NCBI GenBank assembly: GCA_026413255.1
Contig: JAOCZO010000022.1
Span: 1 to 64,000 of the forward strand
Origin: Fereydounia khargensis
Lineage: Eukaryota; Basidiomycota; Ustilaginomycetes; Urocystidales; Fereydouniaceae
Direction: 5' to 3'
DNA length: 64,000 nucleotides
A program made the translations under genes and the position numbers. Below the pieces are notes generated by a model that saw nothing but the letters and a program-made list of their open reading frames with translations, was not told the origin of the DNA and did not search any database. Shown here one piece after another: positions 51,840-61,131 of the stretch (positions are counted from its first letter, which is position 1; each line of letters opens with the position of its first letter).

Positions 51840-53327
51840 ATGGAGTTTAAGAGTCTCGACGAGCAGCGCGCTGCTGCGGCTGCTGCTGCTGCGGCTGAAG
51901 CGCCGCCTCCCCCTCCCCCTCCCCCTTCCCAGGCGCATGCGGAACCGGAATCAGTGCCCACCACGGACACGCTACCAGACCCGGCGGCGGAAGCACAAAG
52001 GCGGTTCGAGGAGCACAACCTGCTGCGGGCCACCGAGCTGCTCCAGACGAGCCAAGGTGGTTTTGCGCCGTCGCCTATTCTGCGGCTGAATGCGATCCGG
52101 ATATCCGGTGTGAGCGGGCTGCGGCCGTCGTTCCTTGCCTCGCTGTGCCGGCCGTACGTTGATCCGACGTTCGCGGCGAGCAGGGTGAACCGCCTGCTGT
52201 ACGGGGGGCGGCTGGAGCATCCGGCGCCGCTGCAGGCTACGACGCTGTCGTCGATTCTGGGGCTGGCGTCGAGCCTCGCGGCTGACCTGGACGGGCTGGA
52301 CGTGCTGTCCTCGATTGATGCCTCGCTGCTCCCGACGCCGGCGGGGGGTGCAGAGGACGTGGATATCCTGCTCGCCGTCAAGCCGCGCGGGCGTGTGTTG
52401 CTAAAGACGTCCACCGACGTCGGCAACGGCGAGGGCAGCGCCTGTGTCCAGGCCCAGCTGCGCAACCTCTTCGGCGGGGCCGAGCGCCTCAGCGGATCCG
52501 CGACGTTCGGCACACGCACGCGCCACGCATTCAACCTCGACCTCTCGGTCCCGCTCGCCGCCGTCGCCAGCGCCAGTCTGAGCGCCTACGCGGTCCAGCG
52601 CGACCTCTCCGCCTGGGCCAGCGGCACCGAACTCTCACAGGGCTTCAGCGCCACTCTCCAAGCCACACTCGGCAGCGTCACCCACCAACTCGCATACCAA
52701 GCCGCACTCCGCAGCATCGAGCACCTCGCCATCGACGCCTCCCTCGCCCTCCGCCAAGCCGCATCCCGCCCCAGCCTAAAGTCCGCCCTAACCCACACCG
52801 CAACCCACACACATCCCGCCTCCGGAACCACGACGCGCGTCACAACCACCCTAGCCGGCCTCGGCGGCGACGTCCGCTTCTCCAAGCTCGAAGCCTCCTC
52901 CCGCCTCCCCCTCGGCCCCGCCACCTCCCTCGCCCTCCGCGCTGGCCTCATCCACGGAACCGACACCCACCTCCTCGACCGATTCCAGCTAGGCGGGCCC
53001 ACTGACCTCCGCATGTTCCGCATCCACGGCCTCGGTCCCCGCGAAAAGAACGACGCTCTCGGCGGCACCGCATACTGGGCCGCAGGCCTCAGCCACTTTA
53101 CTCCCATCCGCGACTGGCCCCTCGCCACAAACGTCTTCCTCAACGCAGGCCAGAACGCACAGAACCACAGCGAACTCAAACAGCCCTCCATCTCGTCCGG
53201 CCTAGGCCTCGTCTACACCCAAGGCCCACTGCGTGTAGAACTCAACGCCGGTCTTCCCCTCGTCGCCCGCAAATCGGACGCCGTCAGAAAGGGCCTCCAG
53301 CTCGGCGTAGGTATCGACTTTTTGTAG
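51840..53327 (+). CDS. SAM50: SAM complex beta-barrel core subunit SAM50/TOB55
   Basis: The 495-residue protein matches Sam50, the Omp85-family channel that inserts beta-barrel proteins in the mitochondrial outer membrane. After low-complexity Ala and Pro runs (residues 12-35) comes the single POTRA-like region (RLNAIRISGVSGLRPSFLAS) and then the 16-strand barrel. The barrel has alternating hydrophobic strands, the conserved RFQLGGPTDLRMFRIHGLGP loop 6 region and WAAGLSHFTPIRDWPLATNV. The final strand, KGLQLGVGIDFL, fits the beta-signal pattern. I use the ATG at 51840 (AACCATGG context); in-frame ATGs upstream would add about 28 residues. It is single-exon and converges on RPN1, with 88 bp between stops. 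Confidence 0.92.
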   Translation: MEFKSLDEQRAAAAAAAAAEAPPPPPPPPSQAHAEPESVPTTDTLPDPAAEAQRRFEEHNLLRATELLQTSQGGFAPSPILRLNAIRISGVSGLRPSFLASLCRPYVDPTFAASRVNRLLYGGRLEHPAPLQATTLSSILGLASSLAADLDGLDVLSSIDASLLPTPAGGAEDVDILLAVKPRGRVLLKTSTDVGNGEGSACVQAQLRNLFGGAERLSGSATFGTRTRHAFNLDLSVPLAAVASASLSAYAVQRDLSAWASGTELSQGFSATLQATLGSVTHQLAYQAALRSIEHLAIDASLALRQAASRPSLKSALTHTATHTHPASGTTTRVTTTLAGLGGDVRFSKLEASSRLPLGPATSLALRAGLIHGTDTHLLDRFQLGGPTDLRMFRIHGLGPREKNDALGGTAYWAAGLSHFTPIRDWPLATNVFLNAGQNAQNHSELKQPSISSGLGLVYTQGPLRVELNAGLPLVARKSDAVRKGLQLGVGIDFL

Positions 53328-53415
53328 CCTAGACTCCAAATCAACTCGCATTTCACTTTGCATTACATTGCTTGGCATTGCACTCCACCACAAGCAGTGT
53401 GCGTTCGTCTCTGTT

Positions 53416-56277
53416 CTACATGTCCTCTTCCTTAATGTAGCCCGGGTTCTTGGTCAGAATCGAAAAGCCCTCGAGCACATGTGCGTAGGGCAGATACTCT
53501 TCCGTGCCCAGCTCGGCTCGCTCGTACGTTCCCAGACGGACGGGCGTCGTGTGTGTCTGGAAACCAGAGATGGTACGTGGCTTACCAGCCTGCCCAACCA
53601 CATCCACAGCCTTGCCCACCCGCACCGACGTGGGCAGCGGCTTGAGCTCCTCGTCCAGCGTGATCAGGAAGCGCGGGTACATGGCCGACACGAGCCAGTA
53701 GAGCATCCAGTGCGACTTGTCCAGCACAAATCCTCTCGCGTCCGTGAACGAAACCAGCGTCGCCAACAGACCGCACACTGCCGTCCGACTCATAAGCTGT
53801 CGGTCTGTGTGGTACGGGTTGATGCCAATCGTGCCCTTGCCCATGTGCACCAGACCCTGTGCCACACGCACCATGAACAGGCAGTCGGGCTCCTTGTGGT
53901 AGTAGCCCGCAAGCTGTCGCAGCATCTGCGCCAACCGCGCATTGTTCGTGCCCGCTCCCACCAGTCCCATAGCCAGGATGGCGTTGATCGCAACGTCCAG
54001 GTCATTGTCGTGCGAGTACTTGGAAAGCGTATCCAGGATCGGCATCGCCGGGTTGGAAGGGTTCAGGAGCGCAAGCGCAAGCGGCACAGACCGGCGGACC
54101 ACCGGCTCGCCATAGTGCATCAGGTGCGACATGTGTCGTAGCGACATCTCGGCGCCGACATCCTCGCCCATCGCCACAAGTGCGATACCGATCACGGCAA
54201 ACGCCTGGAAGAGGTCGTTCGGCTCGGCCTTGTCCTTGTCCTTGTCCGCATCTGCATCGCCGCTCTCCTCATCGCCACCCTCCTCGTTGTTGCCATTGTT
54301 GTTGCTGCTGCTGCCGCTGCCGCTGCCCTCAGACTGACCCGTGAGTCGCTCTGTGCAGTGGTGCAGAAGAGTCTGGATCTTGAGCACGTTGCCCGTCCCC
54401 GCATAGCTGCAAATGTCAACCAACACCTGCGCCTGCTTGGAAATCGGGTGCTCAATCGCCTTGAGCGTCTCAATAGTCGCATCGCTCTCGTCTTGCAAGC
54501 CGAGGAAGAGCAGCGCAAGACCAAGACTCATCAGCCGCGCCCACTTCTCGTCTAGCTGCGACGGCTCGCGCTCCATCATCGACTGCAGGATCGTTGGCGT
54601 GATCTCACCATGGCCCGATCCCACAAAGATGAAACCAAGCGAGAGCGCCGCAACCGCTGCAACTTCCATCGGTGTCGTCTCGTCCTGAATGTGTTGGAGC
54701 AGCAGCGGCACAATGTCCTCGCGGCACGAGCCGGCGTACGCAATACCAAGACCAACAATCGCAGACACCTTGAGGGGCACGCTCTTGCTCTCAACATGCT
54801 CGCTGAGTAGCGCCAGCGCCGCGTCCATCTCTGTTCGGACACCCGAGTGGAGAATTCCATAGGCCATCAGTGCACCGGCCTTGATGTTCTCATCAGCCGA
54901 GTAGGTGTACTTGTCAATGTGGCTCAGTCCCATCTCCGTGTCCCACAGCAGACTCATGCCAAGAGAAGCAGCGGCGGAGAGCATGCCGTGGTCCTTGTTC
55001 TTGTAGATCCACGAGTTGCCCTCCTCCGCAGCAACCATGAGCTTGTCGTTTCCGAAACCTGCGTTGACAAAGGCGTTGACGAACGTGCTGGCGAGGTTTC
55101 CTCGTGCCGAGTCGACCGTGGTGCTGAGGCTGGTGCGTGAGTTTTCAAGATGGCTCTTGTAGATGTCCTCGAGGCTCTTTGGCTCGTTAACGTTGAGCTC
55201 CTTGCCAAAGTTGATAAAGTTGGTCGAGAGGTGAGTATTGTAGATGCAGTCGAGAAGCTCGTAGTCTGTGATCGGGTCCTCCTCGTCCTGGAGCCACTCG
55301 ATGGGCACCTGCTGTCGGCCAAGCATGAAGGCAAGCTGCTTGCGCATCGAAGGATTCTTGGGCGCCTCAAAGTCATCGCGAATAAGCTGCTTGTCACCAA
55401 GGCGAAGGGCAAGCGTCAGCGCCTCAGTGAAGCGGTCGTGCTTGCGGTAAATCTCGTGGGCAGTGCGGAGGAAAAGCGTGTCATCCGGTGGAACAAGAAG
55501 GTTGACACAGCTGACCATGTAGAGGCAGACACGGGCGTACGTGTCCTTGTCGACGAACTGAGGGAGCTTGTCGATGGCCTCCATCTCGAGGAGGAGATCC
55601 ACGGCATCAGCCTCGGCGTTGTGCTTGAGGCTGAAAGGCACCACCTGCATTGCGAGTTCGAGAAGCTCGGACGAGTCCTCCTCACGTTCTGAACGGGCGT
55701 TGTACTCCTCGCCGAGCTCGGCAGCAAGGTGACGGACATACTCGTGACCCCAGAGACCAGGGTCCTCAGACTTGCCCTGTTCAACCTTGTTGGCCTTCAG
55801 GCGGAAGAGGAGCGTCTCACGTTGGCCGTTGTCGGAATATGTCATAGCCAGGACCGAGAGGATTTCGGCGAAGAGAGACTTGTCCGAGTTGCTTACCGGC
55901 CAGGAGTCGTAGATCTCCTTGAGCTCTGGGTAGTGGGGGCGGAGGAACTTGAGGGGCTTGGGTACGGAGGTCATGGAGGATGTGCTAGTGCGAATGAGGG
56001 TACGGAGAGACTCAAGCGCAGGTCGGTGGAGGCTGGTTTGATCCTCCTTGAGACGCTCGACGAGCATCTCGAGCTCATTTTTTAGTTGGAGATCCTCCTC
56101 GCTGAGCTCGTCATCAGGCTTGTCCTTGCCATTGACGCCCTTGCGCTCGCCGAAGGGAGGAAGACCCTTCTGGCCGGCGTCCTCGCGCTTCTTCTGCTTG
56201 GCCTTTTGCTCCTCGGTGAGGACGGGGTCCTCGGAAGGGACGGTGATGTCAAGCTCTTGGCCGTCTCCACGAGCCAT
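53416..56277 (-). CDS. RPN1: 26S proteasome regulatory subunit RPN1
   Basis: This single-exon frame of 953 codons matches Rpn1/PSMD2, the largest base subunit of the 19S particle and a docking site for ubiquitin-like domain shuttles and Ubp6. The start MARGDGQELDITVPSEDPVL leads into a charged segment and then DELSEEDLQLKNELEMLVER. PC-repeat helices form the toroid (AGALMAYGILHSGVRTEMDA, VSAIVGLGIAYAGSCREDIV, AAVAALSLGFIFVGSGHGEI, NAILAMGLVGAGTNNARLAQ). An acidic Ser/Gly/Asn insertion interrupts the toroid near residues 645-685, as in other Rpn1 proteins. The C-terminus ends FSILTKNPGYIKEEDM. Length fits the family (yeast: 993 aa). Confidence 0.97.
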   Translation of the reverse strand: MARGDGQELDITVPSEDPVLTEEQKAKQKKREDAGQKGLPPFGERKGVNGKDKPDDELSEEDLQLKNELEMLVERLKEDQTSLHRPALESLRTLIRTSTSSMTSVPKPLKFLRPHYPELKEIYDSWPVSNSDKSLFAEILSVLAMTYSDNGQRETLLFRLKANKVEQGKSEDPGLWGHEYVRHLAAELGEEYNARSEREEDSSELLELAMQVVPFSLKHNAEADAVDLLLEMEAIDKLPQFVDKDTYARVCLYMVSCVNLLVPPDDTLFLRTAHEIYRKHDRFTEALTLALRLGDKQLIRDDFEAPKNPSMRKQLAFMLGRQQVPIEWLQDEEDPITDYELLDCIYNTHLSTNFINFGKELNVNEPKSLEDIYKSHLENSRTSLSTTVDSARGNLASTFVNAFVNAGFGNDKLMVAAEEGNSWIYKNKDHGMLSAAASLGMSLLWDTEMGLSHIDKYTYSADENIKAGALMAYGILHSGVRTEMDAALALLSEHVESKSVPLKVSAIVGLGIAYAGSCREDIVPLLLQHIQDETTPMEVAAVAALSLGFIFVGSGHGEITPTILQSMMEREPSQLDEKWARLMSLGLALLFLGLQDESDATIETLKAIEHPISKQAQVLVDICSYAGTGNVLKIQTLLHHCTERLTGQSEGSGSGSSSNNNGNNEEGGDEESGDADADKDKDKAEPNDLFQAFAVIGIALVAMGEDVGAEMSLRHMSHLMHYGEPVVRRSVPLALALLNPSNPAMPILDTLSKYSHDNDLDVAINAILAMGLVGAGTNNARLAQMLRQLAGYYHKEPDCLFMVRVAQGLVHMGKGTIGINPYHTDRQLMSRTAVCGLLATLVSFTDARGFVLDKSHWMLYWLVSAMYPRFLITLDEELKPLPTSVRVGKAVDVVGQAGKPRTISGFQTHTTPVRLGTYERAELGTEEYLPYAHVLEGFSILTKNPGYIKEEDM

Positions 56278-56535
56278 GTTGATGGGATGGCGGGTGAGGT
56301 GTGATCTGAGAAAGGGTCGGAGTTGCTACTAGAGATGGGATCGAGTGGGAGGAAAGGAGATCCAGCTCAGCTCGGGCTGAGAGGCTTGTTACGAGTTGAT
56401 TCTCTGTTTGTCGCGAAGAAGGCTGTTTTTCCCAATCCTTGCACCAAGTTGGAGACGATCGAGTCGATAGGATGGAAGAAGAGGGGCGACAAAGAGACGT
56501 AGTGGAAGGTGTCAAGACAGGCTGTGTGGAGCTCG

Positions 56536-56560
56536 CGTGTGTGTGTGTGTGTGTGTGTGT
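56536..56560. repeat. (GT)n dinucleotide repeat upstream of RPN1
   Basis: Twelve or so GT units lie about 260 bases upstream of the RPN1 start codon. Confidence 0.93.
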
Positions 56561-57312
56561 ACTGCCAATCAGTCAGTCAGACAGCCAGCCAGCCAGTCAG
56601 TCTCTGTGCATCTTCGAGTGGAGAAAGACGCGCAACGTCTTGCATTACCTGGCCCTCTCTCTCCCCGATCACTGCTCACTAACGCGCCAAAAACAGGGCC
56701 GCTAAACTAACTCGACTGCTGAGTCAGCATGACTGTTCAGTTCAAGAGGCAGGACCCTGTTCTAATCCAAAATGGGCGTGGATGGCTATCTGGCCTGCTC
56801 GCTGGCTGGGTGACTGGCTGGCTGGCTTGCGTGTGCCGCCCCTCGGTTTGTGCTTCTCTGCATCTGGATGGGATCATCATCGATCGGGCCCGGCTTGCAT
56901 TTGCCGGCAAGTCACTGTACTGTCTCGTTCCCGTCACTGACTTTTTGACTTTGATACCACGTTGGTGTCGTGCTGTGGAATGGTACCGCCGGCATGAATG
57001 TGCCCGCTCATTACAGTATTCTTCTTAGTCTGACTTGTCTGTATTAGGCAGGCATTCGTTCCAATTATCAGTTATCCCACACTTTTTGGCTCGCCTAGAC
57101 GGCCCGACTGTTCGCTCTTGCGGCTGGTGTTGGTTGTATTGGTGGGTGAGCTCACAGCCCTGACTGCCTCCCCGCGTTTCTAGATCGACCGCACTGTGAA
57201 GGGTACTACGACTCTAACCTGACAGTGGTTTCTGAATTGCGCTGTCCGCCTACTCTTTGTACTTTTCGACTTTTTCTAGGATTTTTCTTTCTTTTCAGCT
57301 GTCACTTTTCTA

Positions 57313-57690
57313 ATGCCGCTTCTTCACTCACTCACTCACTCACTCACTCACTCACTCACTCACTCACTCACTCACTCGCGTGCCTCTCTCCCACTCTTCC
57401 GCACTCAGCATTCGTTTCAGCCAGCTGTCACCACCATCCATTTACCAACTCTCTCCTCAACAACCTCACAACAGTGCCGACTCTCACGCCTCTCTCACAT
57501 TAACGCTGTCTCAGGATCGTTTCTGCTATCCAACCTCCAGTCAGCTCAGTTACAGTATCGCTCTACCCCTTCCACCTTGCTCCGCATCCTTTCAACCCAT
57601 GACACGACAGCCGAGTTAGCGGTCACATTAGAGGCTGAACTCAACACAGATCTCGACTTCTTCCTCGCCTTGCCTCCAGTCGATACATAG
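57313..57690 (+). other. Candidate unannotated exon or uORF upstream of the 57766 gene
   Basis: An ATG-initiated frame of 125 codons begins with repeat-derived Leu-Thr-His-Ser units. Its last 60 residues look protein-like: SFLLSNLQSAQLQYRSTP, STLLRILSTHDTTAELAVTL and EAELNTDLDFFLALPPVDT. A good splice acceptor (TTAAC branch site, GTCTCAG ending at 57514) lies exactly where this quality begins, so 57515-57690 may be the last exon of an unidentified small gene. I could not find a convincing first exon. It could also be a uORF in the long leader of the next gene, 75 bases downstream. Confidence 0.3.
57325..57378. repeat. (CTCA)n tetranucleotide array
   Basis: About thirteen perfect CTCA units, the longest such array in the window, lie in the leader region upstream of the 57766 gene. 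Confidence 0.95.
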
Positions 57691-57765
57691 GGTGGATTCC
57701 GACTCGAGAAGAGCAGGTCTCTTTGACCACAAGCCCTAGCAATCTGGCCGGACGCCCACCACCAC

Positions 57766-60700
57766 ATGCCTGCCCCATCCCAAGGGTCGGCCGCTGCTCC
57801 GGCCCAGGGCGTCAGCAATGGCCGGGATCCATCCAGGCGCAAGCTTGGCATCCGCACCGGTCGTCTCAAACAGATGAATCAGCATCATCCCTATCGCATC
57901 GAGCTGCTCGATGTCACTCCCGTATCCGTCTCGCTCCTCTGGTCCATTAGGCCACCACCACTCAGTGCCATCCCTCAGGGTGTGGTCACCACTCCTCTTC
58001 GCCAACGATTCCAGGCTAGAACCCTATCCCAAACTCAGCCTGAGACTTCCGCCACTGCCACCGCTGTCGCTACCTCCTCCGCTGCATCCGCAGCTGCAAA
58101 CGCTGTCACACGGTCTACCAAGTCTTCCTCCCCAGCTTCAACCTCGAGAAACCCTGCCCATCAGCCATCCGACTCCACCTCATCCTCGTCTAGTGCTCGG
58201 GCTTCCCCTGCACCCACACACGCTCATGAACCACCAATACACAAACTTGCGGAGGGGCTTATTGCCACTCGCAGTCTCAACCGTAAAGTGACCAAGATTC
58301 GCCTCCGCGCACCACCAAGCGTTTCTGCGCATACCTCAAGTAGACGCCCATCCCATGGTTCCAACACCCCCGATAGTGCTCCTCGTCCCTCTGATGACGA
58401 CGCCTGGCCCTCGGACGATGGTGCCACGGCTGTTGAGGATGACGACGATGATGCCGCCTCGGTCTCTGCTTCAGACGCATCCGATTCCGCCTTGGATCGC
58501 AACGAGTACAAATCGTCATCCATGGTTGTCATGTTCGAAGACCGAGTCAACGTGGTCGTAGATGGCAAGGATTGGCCCCATGTGCTCATGGGCGAGCGCG
58601 GATCCCATGAAGCCATCGTCGTCATCTTTGGCCTCGAACCCGAATCGGACTATGACATTCAGTTTGAGGTTAGGGACACTGTCGCATTCCCCCACACCGT
58701 ACTCCGGACAGATTCTGCCAACCTTGTGTCTTCCGTCAAGGCAACCACGGCTGCTTCCTTGGCACGTCCAGCCTCACCATCACCACTGGCAAGGCTAGCC
58801 GCGAGCAACGCAAGCGTCGGCGGACACACAAGCACTGACTCAGATGCCGACTCTGGTGCTCATCCGCAGAAGGTTGCACTCCTCAAGGCTGAACTTCAGG
58901 CGTCTGAGGCACTCCGAGCCGAGCTACTTGCCGAACTTCGCAAAGTGAGAAAGGAGACGTCCAAGGCCGAATCTGGCCTTCGTCACGAGATCGAAGCCGT
59001 CAAGCGCGGACTTGACCGTATGAGCGCCACGGACCATCGCAGCAAGCAAAAGGTTCTCGCCCTGCAAGAAACGATCAAGCAGACCACCGTCCACGTGCGT
59101 GAGATCCACCAAGAAGCCCAGGACGTGGAGGACGAACAGCCGGATTGGGAGGAACAAGAAGCCGCCGTTTCTTCTGAATTAGAGGAGCTCCGGAAGCAAG
59201 TACAAGACGAAGAGAAGGAAGTGAACGCCCAGCTGGATGCTGATTCGAAAGAGATCGCAGCCGCAGAGCAGGCGCTCAAGAAGGCTGAGGCAGCCGTCAA
59301 GAGCAAAGAGGCAGAACGAGACATGCTCAAGGACACCAAGCTCGCCGGCATTCGTGCAGAGATCGAAAAACTTCGTGCGCAGATCGCAGATACCTCTCTT
59401 CGGCCACAACACGGGCGAAGAGGAGGCGGATACGGCGTGCACCGAGGAGGCAACCGACACGTGAGCGGGCCGACGCAATTTGTGCCCTCACAGACCTTGC
59501 CACGCGCCAAGGGACCTCATGCCCTAGGTCATCCGTCAGGACGCGGTGGCAGACACGCTCATAATCACGCTGGTCGAGCAGCATCGGGGCCAGCCTCCCA
59601 GGGCAATGGAGCTGCCGGTGGCGGTGGCGGCGCCCCGCTGGCGAACAGTCTGCTCCACGGCAGCTTCCGACCATTTGTGCCAGGCGCAAGTCGATTCCGT
59701 GGCACGCAGGCGCAGGCCAATCCGACAACGGGCTGGGGCTCACAGATGGACTATGGGACCAGCAACAGCATCTTTGATCCTACCAATGCCGAGGTGCCGT
59801 ACGGACGGGCGTTTGGATATGGTGCTGGACCTGAATCACTACACAACGCGGCTCCGTATGGCTACGGCGGTTTCTCCTCCTCTAACCCCAATGGTCACGA
59901 CAATGCTGGATTTGCTCAAGATACTCAGGCAGTCTCGCCGCCAGGATCAGAAAGGCGCTCGAGCTTGCCGCTTCCTCAGCTCTTGGGCAAGCCTGGCTCG
60001 GCACTTAACCCATACAATCCCGAGTTCGTGCCTGGCGCGTCGTCCGCCAATGCGTCGCCCATCTTGGCCAAGAATACGTTGCACAGCAATGCCACTAGTG
60101 CTTGGCCAGGCCCGCCTTTCGGCTCGTCACAGAACCCTCCGGTATCGTCCGCAGTCACAGGTGTCGCATCGGTGGAGCATTCTCCAACGGCCTCTTCTCG
60201 TTTTGCCTTCCCTCTTGCGCGCCAGGCTGGTACAGCAGCGCTCTCAAAGGCGCCTGCTGCGGTGCCGTCGCCGATTGGATCAGATCGACAGGCTATTCCG
60301 TTGAGTGCAGCAGCCTTGAGCGGTACAATCCCATCGGCTAGCTCGCAGTTATTCCCTCCACCGGGAGTTGGGGCAGCTGGATCATCGCCACTACTTACTT
60401 CGTCGGCGGGGACGGCCTCGGCAGCAAGCACAAGCCCGTTACTCTTCAACACTGCAAGCCCACGTTTCGGGCAGCCGCCGCTACCTGAAGAGCCTTCAAC
60501 GACCGGAATCACCACAGACAGTGGATTGGCGTCAAGCGGCAAGTTTGGACCGCTGGATTATGATCCGTCCATGGATGACTTTGGTCCGGCGCCGGGTCTT
60601 GGAGCAGGTTCGCGATTTGGCAGCGGCGGTGGTAGCAGCAGCAGCAACAGTGCCGCCGCCGCGTTCGGTTCCTCCGCGCTACCGCCACTGTTTGGCGCAT

Positions 60701-61131
60701 CGGATACGTGGGGCGCTCCCTCAAGCACAGCAGCGACGAAAGGAGCGGCTTCACGTGAGCCGTGGGTTGCTCCTTCGCCGCCGTTGGGAGGCGGGTTGAC
60801 TGACATTTGGTCTGCGCCGAGTCTTCCAGGGGTGCGAAACAAACTTTCACTGGGCGACTTGGGCACGCGAGCGTTCGGTGGCGGCGCTGGGCCCGGCAAG
60901 AGCAGCCTGGGCCCGATAGGCAAGTCTCAGGCGCTGGACAGCCTGATGAACCTCTCGGCGCCTGTCAGTCCAACCAGCCCAACCCATCTGAATGTCCCGC
61001 CGCCACCGCTGCCAGAGGCACCCAACTCGACGGCCCCGTCGACGGGGACACCTACGAGCAACAGCAGCAGCTTTGCAAGTGTAGCTGCAGGACCCAATGT
61101 GCTGCCGTCCATGCCTGAGGACGATCCATGA
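57766..61131 (+). CDS. Coiled-coil protein with FN3-like region, function unknown (1121 aa)
   Basis: This is a continuous frame of 1121 codons from the ATG at 57766. Residues about 40-65 (HPYRIELLDVTPVSVSLLWS) and about 245-305 (KSSSMVVMFEDRVNVVVDGK, SHEAIVVIFGLEPESDYDIQ, FEVRD) look like beta strands of one fibronectin-III-like domain split by a long Ser/Pro-rich insertion. A strong coiled coil spans residues about 363-545 (KVALLKAELQASEALRAELL, KSKEAERDMLKDTKLAGIRA). The C-terminal half is Gly/Ser/Pro-rich with RGG-like patches (HGRRGGGYGVHRGG) and repeated NPYNPEFVPGAS / RPFVPGASRF motifs. The end is SSFASVAAGPNVLPSMPEDD. Related fungal proteins are, as far as I recall, annotated only as FN3/coiled-coil hypotheticals. 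An RNA-granule or cytoskeletal scaffold role is possible from composition, not shown. Confidence 0.8.
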   Translation: MPAPSQGSAAAPAQGVSNGRDPSRRKLGIRTGRLKQMNQHHPYRIELLDVTPVSVSLLWSIRPPPLSAIPQGVVTTPLRQRFQARTLSQTQPETSATATAVATSSAASAAANAVTRSTKSSSPASTSRNPAHQPSDSTSSSSSARASPAPTHAHEPPIHKLAEGLIATRSLNRKVTKIRLRAPPSVSAHTSSRRPSHGSNTPDSAPRPSDDDAWPSDDGATAVEDDDDDAASVSASDASDSALDRNEYKSSSMVVMFEDRVNVVVDGKDWPHVLMGERGSHEAIVVIFGLEPESDYDIQFEVRDTVAFPHTVLRTDSANLVSSVKATTAASLARPASPSPLARLAASNASVGGHTSTDSDADSGAHPQKVALLKAELQASEALRAELLAELRKVRKETSKAESGLRHEIEAVKRGLDRMSATDHRSKQKVLALQETIKQTTVHVREIHQEAQDVEDEQPDWEEQEAAVSSELEELRKQVQDEEKEVNAQLDADSKEIAAAEQALKKAEAAVKSKEAERDMLKDTKLAGIRAEIEKLRAQIADTSLRPQHGRRGGGYGVHRGGNRHVSGPTQFVPSQTLPRAKGPHALGHPSGRGGRHAHNHAGRAASGPASQGNGAAGGGGGAPLANSLLHGSFRPFVPGASRFRGTQAQANPTTGWGSQMDYGTSNSIFDPTNAEVPYGRAFGYGAGPESLHNAAPYGYGGFSSSNPNGHDNAGFAQDTQAVSPPGSERRSSLPLPQLLGKPGSALNPYNPEFVPGASSANASPILAKNTLHSNATSAWPGPPFGSSQNPPVSSAVTGVASVEHSPTASSRFAFPLARQAGTAALSKAPAAVPSPIGSDRQAIPLSAAALSGTIPSASSQLFPPPGVGAAGSSPLLTSSAGTASAASTSPLLFNTASPRFGQPPLPEEPSTTGITTDSGLASSGKFGPLDYDPSMDDFGPAPGLGAGSRFGSGGGSSSSNSAAAAFGSSALPPLFGASDTWGAPSSTAATKGAASREPWVAPSPPLGGGLTDIWSAPSLPGVRNKLSLGDLGTRAFGGGAGPGKSSLGPIGKSQALDSLMNLSAPVSPTSPTHLNVPPPPLPEAPNSTAPSTGTPTSNSSSFASVAAGPNVLPSMPEDDP

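Larger units (their letters stand above)
56278..57765. other. 1.5-kb divergent intergenic region
   Basis: This is the upstream region of RPN1 (-) and of the gene at 57766 (+). It holds a (GT)n tract at 56536-56560, CAGT/CAGC repeats at 56566-56602 and a (CTCA)n array at 57325-57378. A possible exon in it is described separately. No complete gene is recognised. Confidence 0.55.

Noticed and set aside
50453-52534. A 693-codon minus-strand open frame covering RPC25 and the antisense of SAM50
   Set aside because: Only the 50915-51511 part is RPC25. The rest is antisense to SAM50 and kept open by high GC3; no homology-like sequence there.
56729-57028. ATG frame of 99 codons upstream of the 57766 gene
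   Set aside because: Gly/Trp/Leu-rich sequence derived from CTGGCTGG repeats; no recognisable domain and no link to the better exon at 57515.
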